From NCBI GenBank assembly GCA_963786945.1, contig CAWBAO010000006.1, forward strand, positions 1 to 64,000: a stretch of 64,000 nucleotides of DNA, given 5' to 3'. This stretch comes from JADKCZ01 sp963786945 (GTDB lineage Bacteria > Myxococcota > Myxococcia > Myxococcales > Anaeromyxobacteraceae). Both the position numbers and the translations under genes were made by a program. The notes under the pieces were generated by a model, which did not search any database, was not told where the DNA came from, and saw only the letters and a program-made list of their open reading frames with translations. This document shows positions 1 through 9,867 of this stretch, piece by piece. Positions within the stretch are counted from its first letter, which is position 1. Each line of letters starts with the position of its first letter.

Positions 1-24
1 TCGGGCCGGTTGGCCGGGCGCCCG

Positions 25-774
25 CTACCGCTGCGGCCTGGGGCCGAGGATCCCCTTGCCGTGGGGCAGGGCGTCGTGGATGGCGGCCCGGGTGGCGTCG
101 CGCAGCGCCGTGGGATCGTGGCCGAACTGCGCCGGATGGAGCGGGTCGAGCACCTTCACCGTCGCCCTCATCGCGTCGCGGAAGAGGATGCCGTGCTTGG
201 GGATGGCATCTCCGGTGCCGGAGACCGCCACCGGGAAGACCGGGCAGTTGGCGTCGCAGGCCAGCTTGAAGGCCCCCTCCTTGAACGGCAACAGCTCGCC
301 GTCCGGGGAGCGGGTCCCCTCGGGGAAGATCAGCACCGGCACGCCGCGGTCGAGGTGGGCGCGGCAGCGGGCCATCATCAGGCGCACCGACTCGCGGTCC
401 CCGCGCCAGATGGGCACGTAGTCGCAGAGCATCATGTTCCAGCCCACGAACGGGACGCGGAAGAGCTCCCCCTTGGCCACCCACTTGAACGGCGCGAAGA
501 GGCCGTAGAGCACCAGGATGTCGAGGATGGAGAGGTGGTTGGCGGTGATCACCGCCGGCCCGTGCCACGGCAGCTTCTCCCGCCCCTCGACGCGCAGCTT
601 CCAGAGCGGGTTGGCCCACACGTAGAGCATCCCCTGGAAGCAGCCGAAGAGGTGCACCAGGGTCCGGCGGCGGTCGAACGGCACGGTGACCAGGAAGATG
701 GCCAGGTGGATGAGGAACAGCGGCGTCAGCGAGACCAGGAAGAAGAGCCAGTAGAAGATGGAGAAGAAGGCCAT
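25..774 (-). CDS. plsC: 1-acyl-sn-glycerol-3-phosphate acyltransferase (PlsC family)
   Basis: This 249-residue protein should transfer an acyl chain to lysophosphatidate or a related lipid at the inner membrane. A long hydrophobic N-terminus (about residues 1-32) would anchor it. The acyltransferase block I motif NHLSILD (79-85) supplies the catalytic His-x4-Asp, and block III FPEGTRS lies at 150-156. Length is normal for the family. It starts 13 bp after the upstream glycosyltransferase gene, so the two are probably co-transcribed, which suggests a shared role in making a glycolipid or membrane lipid. The family call is strong. The exact acceptor is unknown, and the symbol is by family only. 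Confidence 0.9.
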   Translation of the reverse strand: MAFFSIFYWLFFLVSLTPLFLIHLAIFLVTVPFDRRRTLVHLFGCFQGMLYVWANPLWKLRVEGREKLPWHGPAVITANHLSILDILVLYGLFAPFKWVAKGELFRVPFVGWNMMLCDYVPIWRGDRESVRLMMARCRAHLDRGVPVLIFPEGTRSPDGELLPFKEGAFKLACDANCPVFPVAVSGTGDAIPKHGILFRDAMRATVKVLDPLHPAQFGHDPTALRDATRAAIHDALPHGKGILGPRPQR

Positions 775-787
775 GGCGATCGCCGGG

Positions 788-2122
788 TCAGGGTGTGGCC
801 GGCGCGCCGGCGCCGGTCGAGGCGGCCACCGCCTCGAGGATGCGGTAGGTGCCGAACTTGGGGAGGCGCATGTAGCCGGCCCAGGCCGCCGAGGCCAGCA
901 GGCCGTCGGCCAGCCAGTCGGAGAACCACTCGGCGGCGAAGCGAGGGTCGCGCTGCTTGAGCGCCGCGCCGCCCTCGCGGGCCCAGCGACGGTTGTAGCG
1001 CTCGTGGACCCCCACCGGCGGCGCCGAGATGAGCGGGATCCCGAGCGCGGCGTAGAAGGTCAGCTCGGAGGGCTTGGTCCAGAGCGCGTCGGTGCGGGCC
1101 AGCAGCGCGTTGAACTGCGCGTAGTACCCGGCGAAGTCGGGGGCGCGCAGCACCTCCAGCGCACCGCCGAGGTGTCCCTCCAGCCGCGCCGCCTGGATGG
1201 CCTCGCGGAAGCGGGCCTCCACCTCGGGGCGCACCCCGGCCACCAGCGCGATGCGGATGCGCCCGGCGTCGAGCAGGGGCCGGAAGCCGGGCAGGAACTC
1301 CCGGGCCATGGCGGCCTGGGCCCCGGCCCCGCCCACGGCGAAGGTGAGCAGGGGTGGCCGCCCGGCCTCCTCGGCGGGCAGCGGCACGCCGAGGAAGGTG
1401 GCCAGCTCCTCCGGCATCTCGCGGCGGAACTCGCCGGAGGGGTCGAGCCGGACCAGCCGGGCCGCCAGGTTGCGCTTCAGCGCCGGCAGGCCCGGGCCGC
1501 CCAGCAGCTGCTGCGGCAGCGGGAACCCGGTGAAGGTGATGCGCGCCTCGGGGACGCCGTAGGCCCGGAGCCGCCGCGCCGCCCGCCGCGTCGGCACCAG
1601 GTACTGGATGCGGGTCTGCTCCGGCTCGGCCGGCACCCAGATCCGGTTGATGTCGGAGTCGGTCACCACGCAGAAGATCCGCTCGTGGCCGGCCCGGTCG
1701 GCCACGATGGCCGGCGAGTAGAAGGTGGTGAGCAGCGGCGCCCCGGTCTCGCGCAGCCTCGCCACCAGGCCGGCGCCGAGGTTGCGCCGGATCAGCCGCT
1801 CCAGCGTGATCACCGAGCGGGTCGGCGCCGAGAGGTCGCGGTAGGGGTGGAGCCGGGGGATGTCGGTGATGCCGTCGAGCAGGAGGCGCAGCGGGGCCCC
1901 GACCACCGGCACCTGGGAGAGCCTCGAGACCACCTCGTAGGCCCGGCGGACCCGGCCCCAGAGCTTCTCCTCCCCGGGCGCCACCACCGGCGGCCGGTCG
2001 ACGTGGACCACGGCCGTCCCCAGCCCCTCGGCCAGCGGCGTGGCGGCGCGCAGGTGGCCGTAGCCCATCTCGACGGCGACGACGAGCGGCAGGACGGCGG
2101 CGGTCTGGCGGTCGGCCGGCAT
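788..2122 (-). CDS. GT28/MGDG-synthase-like glycosyltransferase
   Basis: A protein of about 444 residues that begins MPADRQTAAVLPLVVAVE. The ATG at 2122 is chosen because the preceding in-frame residues are low-complexity. The N-terminal EMGYGHLRAATPLAEGL resembles the acceptor-side glycine/histidine loop of MurG and MGDG-synthase-type glycosyltransferases. Near the C-terminus, WTKPSELTFYAALGIPLI resembles the nucleotide-sugar binding region of GT-B enzymes. It probably glycosylates a lipid acceptor on the cytoplasmic face of the membrane. It precedes the PlsC-type gene by 13 bp, which supports a lipid role. Sugar donor and acceptor cannot be read from the sequence. It is less likely to be MurG itself, because it sits outside any cell-wall cluster. 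Confidence 0.65.
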   Translation of the reverse strand: MPADRQTAAVLPLVVAVEMGYGHLRAATPLAEGLGTAVVHVDRPPVVAPGEEKLWGRVRRAYEVVSRLSQVPVVGAPLRLLLDGITDIPRLHPYRDLSAPTRSVITLERLIRRNLGAGLVARLRETGAPLLTTFYSPAIVADRAGHERIFCVVTDSDINRIWVPAEPEQTRIQYLVPTRRAARRLRAYGVPEARITFTGFPLPQQLLGGPGLPALKRNLAARLVRLDPSGEFRREMPEELATFLGVPLPAEEAGRPPLLTFAVGGAGAQAAMAREFLPGFRPLLDAGRIRIALVAGVRPEVEARFREAIQAARLEGHLGGALEVLRAPDFAGYYAQFNALLARTDALWTKPSELTFYAALGIPLISAPPVGVHERYNRRWAREGGAALKQRDPRFAAEWFSDWLADGLLASAAWAGYMRLPKFGTYRILEAVAASTGAGAPATP

Positions 2123-2394
2123 GGAGGCGGAAGGGCCAGAACCTACCAGAGGTCCAGCGGATGACGCGAGCCGGCAAGCCGCCGGCGGCCGCCCGGGCGG
2201 GGGCGAGGCGCAGCGCGTCAACCGGGGATCTCCCCCGGGGATATCACTCAGCGGCGACTCCCCGCCCCCGGCAACCGCCATGATCACCCTTCCGATCGAT
2301 GGAGTTTTCGGATAAGGCTTTTCGCTGTCCAGCCTGCGGACGCTGGACCGACTGTCATCTCGGCGGCTCGAATCGAAGAAAGCGAATTACCAGC
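2123..2394. promoter_or_regulatory. Divergent intergenic region holding the cspA leader
   Basis: This 272-bp gap separates the minus-strand glycosyltransferase from the plus-strand cold-shock gene and must hold both promoters. I could not place a convincing -35/-10 pair. From about 2299 the region is visibly less GC-rich, as expected for a cold-shock 5' leader. It ends in a purine-rich stretch (GAAGAAAG) about 12 bp before the cspA ATG, probably the ribosome binding site. Confidence 0.4.
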
Positions 2395-2598
2395 ATGGCG
2401 ACCGGTACCGTGAAGTGGTTCAACGATGCGAAGGGCTTCGGCTTCATCACGCAGGACAACGGTGGTGAGGACGTCTTCTGTCACTACAGCGCCATCAACG
2501 CGGACGGCTTCAAGAGCCTGTCCGAGGGGCAGAAGGTGGAGTTCGACGTGGTCAAGGGGCCGAAGGGGCTCCAGGCCGCGAACGTCCGCAAGGTCTAG
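2395..2598 (+). CDS. cspA: Cold-shock protein (CspA family)
   Basis: A 67-residue single cold-shock domain, the usual length. It acts as a cytoplasmic nucleic-acid chaperone that binds single-stranded RNA or DNA. RNP1 is KGFGFITQ and RNP2 is DVFCHYSAI, with the typical ending GPKGLQAANVRKV. The ATG at 2395 gives the standard start MATGTVKWFND; an upstream in-frame ATG would add an unrelated 32-residue tail. A GC-rich hairpin 24 bp downstream ends the transcript. High synonymous bias (mostly G/C third positions, AAG for Lys) fits strong expression. Which Csp paralogue this is cannot be decided from one copy. Confidence 0.95.
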   Translation: MATGTVKWFNDAKGFGFITQDNGGEDVFCHYSAINADGFKSLSEGQKVEFDVVKGPKGLQAANVRKV

Positions 2599-2621
2599 GC
2601 CTCACGCTCGACCGCAGTCTT

Positions 2622-2654
2622 CGGCCCGGCCCCTCGCGGAGGGGGGCCGGGCCG
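2622..2654. terminator. GC-rich hairpin between convergent cspA and FKBP genes
   Basis: An 11-bp inverted repeat (CGGCCCGGCCC and GGGCCGGGCCG) around an 11-nt spacer that can extend the stem. It lies in the gap between the ends of two convergent genes and could stop transcription in both directions. There is no clear T-run on either side. Confidence 0.65.
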
Positions 2655-2660
2655 TTCACG

Positions 2661-2999
2661 TCAGGGCCCCGGCGGCGCCGTCACGCCGACCAGCTCGACC
2701 TCGAAGACCAGGGTGGCCTGCGCCGGGATCACGCCCGGGAAGCCGCGCAGCCCGTAGGCCAGCTCGGGGGGGATGGTGAGCCTTCGCCGGCCGCCCACCC
2801 TCATGCCGGCCACGCCCTGGTCCCACCCCTTGATCACCTGGCCGGCGCCGAGCTGGAAGGCGAAGGGCGCGCCGCCGCGCGACGAGTCGAACTGCTTCCC
2901 GTCGAGCAGCCAGCCGGTGTAGTGGACCTCGACCCGCGCCCCCGCCCCGGCCTCGGCGCCGGTGCCAACCTGCTGCTCCACGATCTCGACCGTTCCCAC
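2661..2999 (-). CDS. FKBP-type peptidyl-prolyl cis-trans isomerase
   Basis: A 112-residue stand-alone FKBP domain that catalyses proline cis-trans isomerisation. Family residues include VHYTGWLLDGKQFDSS, then GAGQVIKGWDQGVAGM and GGRRRLTIPPELAYG. I chose the GTG at 2999 because a good ribosome site (GGAGG) lies 7 bp upstream and the protein then begins GTVEIVEQQVGTG, as small FKBPs do. There is no signal peptide, so it should be cytoplasmic. It follows the carboxyltransferase gene by 32 bp and is probably read from the same message. Confidence 0.9.
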   Translation of the reverse strand: MGTVEIVEQQVGTGAEAGAGARVEVHYTGWLLDGKQFDSSRGGAPFAFQLGAGQVIKGWDQGVAGMRVGGRRRLTIPPELAYGLRGFPGVIPAQATLVFEVELVGVTAPPGP

Positions 3000-3031
3000 C
3001 TGGTCTCCTCCTCGGCCCGGGGCCGGGTGCG

Positions 3032-4594
<1,563 letters not shown>

Positions 4595-4648
4595 GACGGG
4601 AACCTCCGCAGTCCTGATAGCACGGGCCGCCGGGCCAGTGCCCCGACA

Positions 4649-7585
4649 CTAGAGCCGGTAGCCGCTCCGCGTGAACCAGCCGGCCCAGGCGCGCGCGGCC
4701 GGCTCGCGCTCCTCCGGGGTCATGTCGGGCGAGTAGCCCACCGGCGGCGGCGCCATCCGCCCCAGCTCGGCGGCGGCGGCGGCCCGCACCTCGCGGTCCT
4801 CCGCGGTCAGGCCCCCGAAGAGCCACTCCGCCCGGCCGCGCCCGCGGTTCTCCTTCCACCAGAGCAGCCACTGGCGGGGCGAGGTGCCGTGGCGCTGCAG
4901 CGTGATGGCGGCCAGGGCCTCGGCGGCGGCCGCCGCGGTGGCCGCGTCGGCCCCCTCCAGCGCCTGGATCAGGTTGGGGATCGACTCCGCGTCGCGCAGC
5001 GCCGACAGCGCGCGCGCGGCGAGGGCGGCGCGCACCGCCAGCCCGGACGCCAGCGCCCGGCGCAGGCGCTCCGGGACCGGCCGGATGGCCGGGGTGCCGC
5101 GCTGGGCGGCCAGCGCCTCCCGCGCGGCCTCGGCCACGCCGGGATCGGGATCGAGGCAACGATCGGCCAGCGGCGCCAGGGTGGCCGGGTCGCCGATGGC
5201 GCCGAGCAGCGCCGTGGCGGCGCGGCGGCGGGCGGGGTCGGCGTCCGAGAGCACGGCGAGGAGCGACGGGACGGCGGCCTGCCCGATGGCGGCCAGGGCG
5301 GCGAGCACCGGCCCCTGCTCCGCGGCCGGCGTGGTGGCGAGCCGCTCCGGCGGCACGTCCAGCGGGCCGGGGAGGAGCTCGCAGAGGACCGGCGCGGTCG
5401 CGCCGGCCCGCTCCACCAGCCGGGCCAGCAGGTCGGCGCGGGTCCGGGTGGTGGGCCCGGCACCGAGGAAGGCGCCCACGAGGTAGCCCGGGTCCTCGGG
5501 GAAGAGCTGCGGCACCGGGGCGTCGGGGGTCGCCGCCGGCTCGCCGTCCGCCGGCGGCCCAGGGGGGAGGCGATCCGGCTCCGCCGCGGCCTGGAGTCCC
5601 GGCCCTGGCGCCACCTCCGACGCCGGCGTCGCGGCGGGCCCGGGCTCGGGAGCGGGGCCCGGGTCGGGCTCGGGCTGCGGCTCGGGCTGCGGCTCGGGCT
5701 GCGGCTCGGGCTGCGGCTCGGGCTGCGGCTCGGGCGCGGCCTCGGCGGCCGGCGCGGGCGATAGGTCCGGCTCCGGCTCCGGCTCCGGCGCGGGCTCCGG
5801 CTCGGGCAGCGCCAGCTCGGTGGTCACCTCGGGCGCCAGGGCGGACTCGGGCGGGCCCCCGTCCCAGGGCGCAGCGGGAGCGGCCGGCGCCGGCGCGGCC
5901 TCGGCCTCCGGGGGCTGGACTCCCTGAGGCGCTGGCGGGGCCGCCACCGCCTCCGCGAGCGGGGGCGAGAAGAGCTCCTCCGGATCGAGCCGGCCCCCGG
6001 CGGCGAAGAACTCGGCCTCGGCGGCGCTCACCTGCTCCACCACCACGGTTGGACCCCGCCAGGCGGGCTCCGGCTGCGCGAAGTAGCTGCGCGCCGGCGC
6101 TGGCGCCTCGACCGCGACCGGCTCGGCCGGGGAGGCCTCGATCGGTGCAGGCTCGGGCGCGGGCTCCATGGCCGCGGGCTGGGGCGCCAGCTCCGCATCC
6201 GGCGCGGGCCGATCCCCCTTGCGCGTCCTGATGATCCGCTCGAAGGCGGCTCCCACGGTGGAGCAGAAGAGGAGCAGGTCGCCGAGCCGCCGGGCCGAGA
6301 CCGGGGCGCCCGCGTTGTCGCCGTAGAGCAGGCAGACCGGCCGGTTCCGCATCAGGATGGGAGTCACCAGCACGGTCCGCGGCGAGCCGCGCCCCAGCGC
6401 GTCGAGCACGGCCTGGGTGCCCGCGGCGGCCCGGTCGACGCGGCCGAGGTAGGGGGCCATGGTCTCGATGGCGGTGTGGAAGATCCCGGGGTCGCTGGCG
6501 TAGATGGCGACGGTGCGGGCCAGGTCCCGGGCATCGCCCTCGGGCCCGAGCGCGTCGTGGCCGGCCACCGCGTCGCGGGTCACGGCGAAGAGCGCCGCGA
6601 ACTGGAAGAAGTCGCGGGCGTACCGCAGGGTGGCCACCACCACCTCGTCCCGGGTCCGGGCCCGCGCCAGCACGGCCCGCGCCTGCTCCAGCGTCCAGCG
6701 CGGCGGCGCCGAGCGGTCGAGGGGAGCGGGGACCTCCCGGGGCGCCACCGGGGCGGGGCCCGGGGCCGGGGCGGCGACGTCCAGCTCCGTGGGCTCCGCC
6801 CACTCGATGTCGAAGGACTCCAGCGCCTCGGCCAGCGCGGCCGACAGCGGCTCGAGCGGCTCGCCGGTCTCGCGCGAGAAGCCGCTCAGGCCCGGCGGGG
6901 GGTGCGTGGGGCCGGGCTCGTCGAGCCGCGGCGTCGCGGCGCTGACCGCCGGCATGGCCGGGCCGAGGTAGATGCCGTGCGCCGGCCCGCTCGCCATCGG
7001 GTGCGCCTCCGCGATCGGCTCGGACGCCGGCGGCGGCTCGGGCGACGGCGGCGGCTCGGGCGACGCGGCCGGCACGCCGGGGCCGGTCCCACGGGCGGCG
7101 GACTGCTCGGCCAGCCTGGCCAGCCGCGGCGAGAGGGGCCCGCCGTAGAGCCGCTGGATGAGCGAGCGGACGCGCCACTCCGGCCCGACGTGCGGCGCCA
7201 GGTGGAGGGAGAGCATGAAGCTCACCTCGTCGAGCAGCCCGAGATCGACCGGGCCGATGGCCACCAGCGAGAGCTCGCGGCCGTCGAGCGCGAAGGGGGC
7301 CAGGCCGTGGCGCTCCGCCACCTTGGACGGGAAGACGCGCCGGGCGCGGGGGTCGAGCTGCTGGTAGGCGGAGAGCGGCGCGGCCGGCAGGTCGGAGGCG
7401 CGGGCCAGCGCCGCCACCAGGGGGGCCTCGTCCACCAGCCCCAGCTCCAGCAGCGCGGTGTCGAGGGTGCCGCCTTCCTCTCGCTGCCGCGCCAGGGCCC
7501 GCTGCAGCCCCTCGGGCGACACCATCCCCTCGTCGAGGAGGAGCTGTGGGAGCTCGAGCGGCACGGGTGCGGTCTCCTCCGTCAC
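4649..7585 (-). CDS. MshEN / GAF-like / HEAT-repeat hybrid protein
   Basis: A 978-residue protein with a GTG start. Residues 1 to about 160 look like the GspE/PilB N-terminal (MshEN) domain, for example LLLDEGMVSPEGLQRALA and LGLVDEAPLVAALA, a module that in some proteins binds cyclic di-GMP. A Pro-rich linker follows, then a probable GAF-like domain at about 300-460. A second long Pro/Glu/Gln/Ala linker (460-690) contains a PEPQ repeat. Alanine-rich HEAT-like repeats (about 700-900) follow, such as DADPARRRAATALLGAIGDP, and the C-terminus is Trp-rich. There is no ATPase domain, so this is not a type II secretion or pilus motor. A sensory or scaffold role is inferred. PccB follows 54 bp downstream. 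Confidence 0.6.
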   Translation of the reverse strand: MTEETAPVPLELPQLLLDEGMVSPEGLQRALARQREEGGTLDTALLELGLVDEAPLVAALARASDLPAAPLSAYQQLDPRARRVFPSKVAERHGLAPFALDGRELSLVAIGPVDLGLLDEVSFMLSLHLAPHVGPEWRVRSLIQRLYGGPLSPRLARLAEQSAARGTGPGVPAASPEPPPSPEPPPASEPIAEAHPMASGPAHGIYLGPAMPAVSAATPRLDEPGPTHPPPGLSGFSRETGEPLEPLSAALAEALESFDIEWAEPTELDVAAPAPGPAPVAPREVPAPLDRSAPPRWTLEQARAVLARARTRDEVVVATLRYARDFFQFAALFAVTRDAVAGHDALGPEGDARDLARTVAIYASDPGIFHTAIETMAPYLGRVDRAAAGTQAVLDALGRGSPRTVLVTPILMRNRPVCLLYGDNAGAPVSARRLGDLLLFCSTVGAAFERIIRTRKGDRPAPDAELAPQPAAMEPAPEPAPIEASPAEPVAVEAPAPARSYFAQPEPAWRGPTVVVEQVSAAEAEFFAAGGRLDPEELFSPPLAEAVAAPPAPQGVQPPEAEAAPAPAAPAAPWDGGPPESALAPEVTTELALPEPEPAPEPEPEPDLSPAPAAEAAPEPQPEPQPEPQPEPQPEPQPEPDPGPAPEPGPAATPASEVAPGPGLQAAAEPDRLPPGPPADGEPAATPDAPVPQLFPEDPGYLVGAFLGAGPTTRTRADLLARLVERAGATAPVLCELLPGPLDVPPERLATTPAAEQGPVLAALAAIGQAAVPSLLAVLSDADPARRRAATALLGAIGDPATLAPLADRCLDPDPGVAEAAREALAAQRGTPAIRPVPERLRRALASGLAVRAALAARALSALRDAESIPNLIQALEGADAATAAAAAEALAAITLQRHGTSPRQWLLWWKENRGRGRAEWLFGGLTAEDREVRAAAAAELGRMAPPPVGYSPDMTPEEREPAARAWAGWFTRSGYRL
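5669..5728. repeat. 12-bp tandem repeat coding PEPQ, five exact units
   Basis: Five consecutive copies of CTCGGGCTGCGG, with degenerate copies on either side. On the minus strand they encode a Pro-Glu-Pro-Gln run in the linker of the HEAT hybrid protein. The period is a multiple of three, so copy-number change would keep the frame. Confidence 0.9.
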
Positions 7586-7613
7586 GGTTTCTAGGCCCCG
7601 GTGGTCGGGCCGG

Positions 7614-8036
7614 TCAAGGCGCCTCGACCACGGCCGTACCGGCCACCAGGTCGTTCAGGCCACGCCCGCTCCTGGTGAAGAGGGCCACCAGCGGCCCGAT
7701 CCCGAGCAGGACCACGCCGAGCACCGAGGCGGCGGCGCGCCCGGCGGCCCGGCCCAGGCCGGGACGCCGGCCATCGGGACCGACCACGCCCAGCCCGAGG
7801 GCCCGCTGGCCGAAGGTGGCACCGAGCAGCCAGTGGCTGAGCAGCTGGTAGACGAAGGCGGCCAGCGCCACCACCGCCAGCGCCGGCAGCAGCAGGACCG
7901 GATCGGCCCCCAGCCAGCTCGCCATGGCCCCGGCGAGGAGCGCGAAAGGGGCCCCGTCGGCGGCCCAGGCCACGGCCCGCCTCGCGCTCGAGGCGCGGCG
8001 CAGCTCGATGACGGGGTGGTCGATCCATCCGCCCAC
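7614..8036 (-). CDS. RDD-family membrane protein
   Basis: A 140-residue inner-membrane protein with a GTG start. It opens with an Arg-rich segment (RRASSARRAVAWAADG) that fits the first R and D of the RDD domain. Three hydrophobic stretches follow, at about 25-45, 50-75 and 105-125. Its length and layout match single-domain RDD proteins, whose functions vary and are mostly unknown. It lies between rsmE (76 bp upstream) and the HEAT hybrid gene (28 bp downstream). No function can be inferred from context. Confidence 0.7.
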   Translation of the reverse strand: MGGWIDHPVIELRRASSARRAVAWAADGAPFALLAGAMASWLGADPVLLLPALAVVALAAFVYQLLSHWLLGATFGQRALGLGVVGPDGRRPGLGRAAGRAAASVLGVVLLGIGPLVALFTRSGRGLNDLVAGTAVVEAP

Positions 8037-8112
8037 AAGCTACCCCGGCCGCCGGGGCGGGCAAGGATTCGGGCGCCGCCGCCCGGCGAGGCCGGGGGTG
8101 GCGGGAGGCACC

Positions 8113-8841
8113 TCACCTGCCCAGGTCGCCGGCCACCGCCTGCAGCACCGCCACGCCGGCGATGGCTGCGGTCTCGGCCCGCAGCGTGCGCGGGCCGAGC
8201 GCGCCGAGGACCGCGCCGGCCGCCCGGCAGGCCGCCAGCTCCGCCCCGGTCAGCCCACCTTCGGGGCCGACCACCAGCGCCACCCCGGTCGCCTGGTCGA
8301 GCCCGAGCGCGCCGAGCGGCGTGCCCCCGGGGCCGTGCAGCACCACCAGTCGGTGGCCGGCAGGCACCGCCGCCAGCGCGGCGCCCAGGCCCAGCGGCGC
8401 CTCGACCTGCGGCACGTCGGACCGCCCGCACTGGCGCGCCGCCTCCTCGGCGATCCGCCGCCACCGCGCGGCACGCTCCCGGCCTTTCGCGGCGTCGAGC
8501 TTCACCACCGAGCGCTCGGCCGACCACGGGCAGAGCCGCGACGCGCCCAGCTCGGTGGCCTTCTGCACCACCAGGTCGTTCTTCTCGCCCTTGGCCAGCG
8601 CGAAGAGCAGCGTGATGGGCGGGCCCGAGGCGGGCGCCTCGCGCCTCGTGCCCAGCGCCAGCGCCGCGAAGCCCGGCCCGATGGTGGCCTCCCACGCCCC
8701 GCCCCGCCCGTCGAAGAGCTCGACCGAGGCGCCCGGCCCCAGCCGAAGCACGTCGCGCAGGTAGTGGCGCGCCTCCTCGGTCAGGTCGGCCCGCGAGGCC
8801 CCGATCCGCTCCGGCGGCAGGTGGACCCGCCGCCCCGTCAC
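8113..8841 (-). CDS. rsmE: 16S rRNA (uracil-1498-N3)-methyltransferase
   Basis: A 242-residue SPOUT methyltransferase, the usual RsmE length, that methylates U1498 of 16S rRNA using SAM. The N-terminal PUA-like region reads HYLRDVLRLGPGASVELFDG. The C-terminal knot has VALVVGPEGGLTGAE and the hallmark LGPRTLRAETAAI. It begins at a GTG codon. It follows prmA by 46 bp on the same strand, and this prmA-rsmE pairing is common in bacteria. Confidence 0.93.
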   Translation of the reverse strand: MTGRRVHLPPERIGASRADLTEEARHYLRDVLRLGPGASVELFDGRGGAWEATIGPGFAALALGTRREAPASGPPITLLFALAKGEKNDLVVQKATELGASRLCPWSAERSVVKLDAAKGRERAARWRRIAEEAARQCGRSDVPQVEAPLGLGAALAAVPAGHRLVVLHGPGGTPLGALGLDQATGVALVVGPEGGLTGAELAACRAAGAVLGALGPRTLRAETAAIAGVAVLQAVAGDLGR

Positions 8842-8887
8842 GGCGACCCTCGGCCGGCCCGGGCCCGTCGCGAGGCGAGGGTGGGCG

Positions 8888-9739
8888 TCACGGCCGCTCC
8901 ATGGCCAGCAGGGACCACTCGCCGTCGCGCCGGTCGCCGCCCGGCAGCGGCCGAAGCCCGGCGGCGGCGTAGGCGGCGCGGACCTCCTCCTCCTGCGGCG
9001 TGAGGATCCCGGAGAGCAGCACCACGCCGCCTGGCGCCAGCTGCGCGGCGATGGCCGGCGCCAGCTCGCAGAGCGTGTTGGCGAGGATGTTGGCGAGGAC
9101 CAGGTCGAACGGCCCGGGCTGCGCCCCGACGTCGCGCTGGTCGAAGTGGACCTGCACGCCGTTCGCCGCCGCGTTCTCGCGGGCCACCCGCACCGCCACC
9201 GGGTCGTTGTCGTTGCCCACCACCACCGGCGCCCCCAGCTTGCGCGCCGCGATCGCCAGCAGCCCGGAGCCGGTGCCGACGTCGAGGACGCGGGCCTGCG
9301 GCCTCGCGGCCAGCCGCTCCGAGAGGGCGGCCAGGCACAGGGAGGTGGTCGGGTGGGTCCCGGTGCCGAAGGCCATGCCCGGGTCGAGGGTCACCTCGAC
9401 CATCCCGGGGGGCGTCCCGGCCACGATCCAGCTGGGCCGGACGAAGACCCGGCCGATGGAGAGGGGCGTGAGCCCCTCCTTCCAGCGCTCGCCCCAGTCC
9501 TGGTCGGGCAGCTCCTCCAGCTGGCCGCCGCGCAGGCCCGCGGCGGCGGCGGCCTCGCCGCGGTCCGCGAAGAAGGCCACCACCAGCGCCCGCCCGGGCG
9601 CCGGCTGGCGGGTCCCGGGCATGGGGATCCCCTCGCCGTCGCGCACCTCGACGCCGCCCGCCCCCTCCTCCATGAGGGCCGCCGCGGCCTCCTCGGCCTC
9701 GCCCCGCTCCACGTCGATGGTCAGCGACCAGCTCGCCAC
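8888..9739 (-). CDS. prmA: Ribosomal protein L11 methyltransferase
   Basis: A 283-residue SAM-dependent methyltransferase that trimethylates ribosomal protein L11 in the cytoplasm. The family signature DPGMAFGTGTHPTT is followed by SAM motif I (VLDVGTGSGLLAIAA) and the catalytic-loop motif LVLANILANTL. The N-terminal substrate-binding domain begins ASWSLTIDVERGEAEE. The GTG start has a GGAGG ribosome site about 5 bp upstream. It is the first gene of a minus-strand set that continues into rsmE. Confidence 0.93.
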   Translation of the reverse strand: MASWSLTIDVERGEAEEAAAALMEEGAGGVEVRDGEGIPMPGTRQPAPGRALVVAFFADRGEAAAAAGLRGGQLEELPDQDWGERWKEGLTPLSIGRVFVRPSWIVAGTPPGMVEVTLDPGMAFGTGTHPTTSLCLAALSERLAARPQARVLDVGTGSGLLAIAARKLGAPVVVGNDNDPVAVRVARENAAANGVQVHFDQRDVGAQPGPFDLVLANILANTLCELAPAIAAQLAPGGVVLLSGILTPQEEEVRAAYAAAGLRPLPGGDRRDGEWSLLAMERP

Positions 9740-9867
9740 GGGTGCCTCCTCCAGGCGTTCCGAGGGTCTGCCTACCCCGTCCCGCCCCGCTGATCCAGCG
9801 CGGGCGTCGATATCGGACGGTGCGAAGGCTGATCCCTCCGGCCGTTTGGCGCTACCATGGAGCCCTC

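Noticed and set aside
758..2164. Long plus-strand open frames opposite minus-strand genes (also opposite 3-5.8 kb, 42-50 kb and elsewhere)
   Set aside because: They run antisense to genes with clear family motifs, have Arg/Gly/Pro-rich low-complexity products and no homology-like motifs. This is the usual effect of very high GC content.
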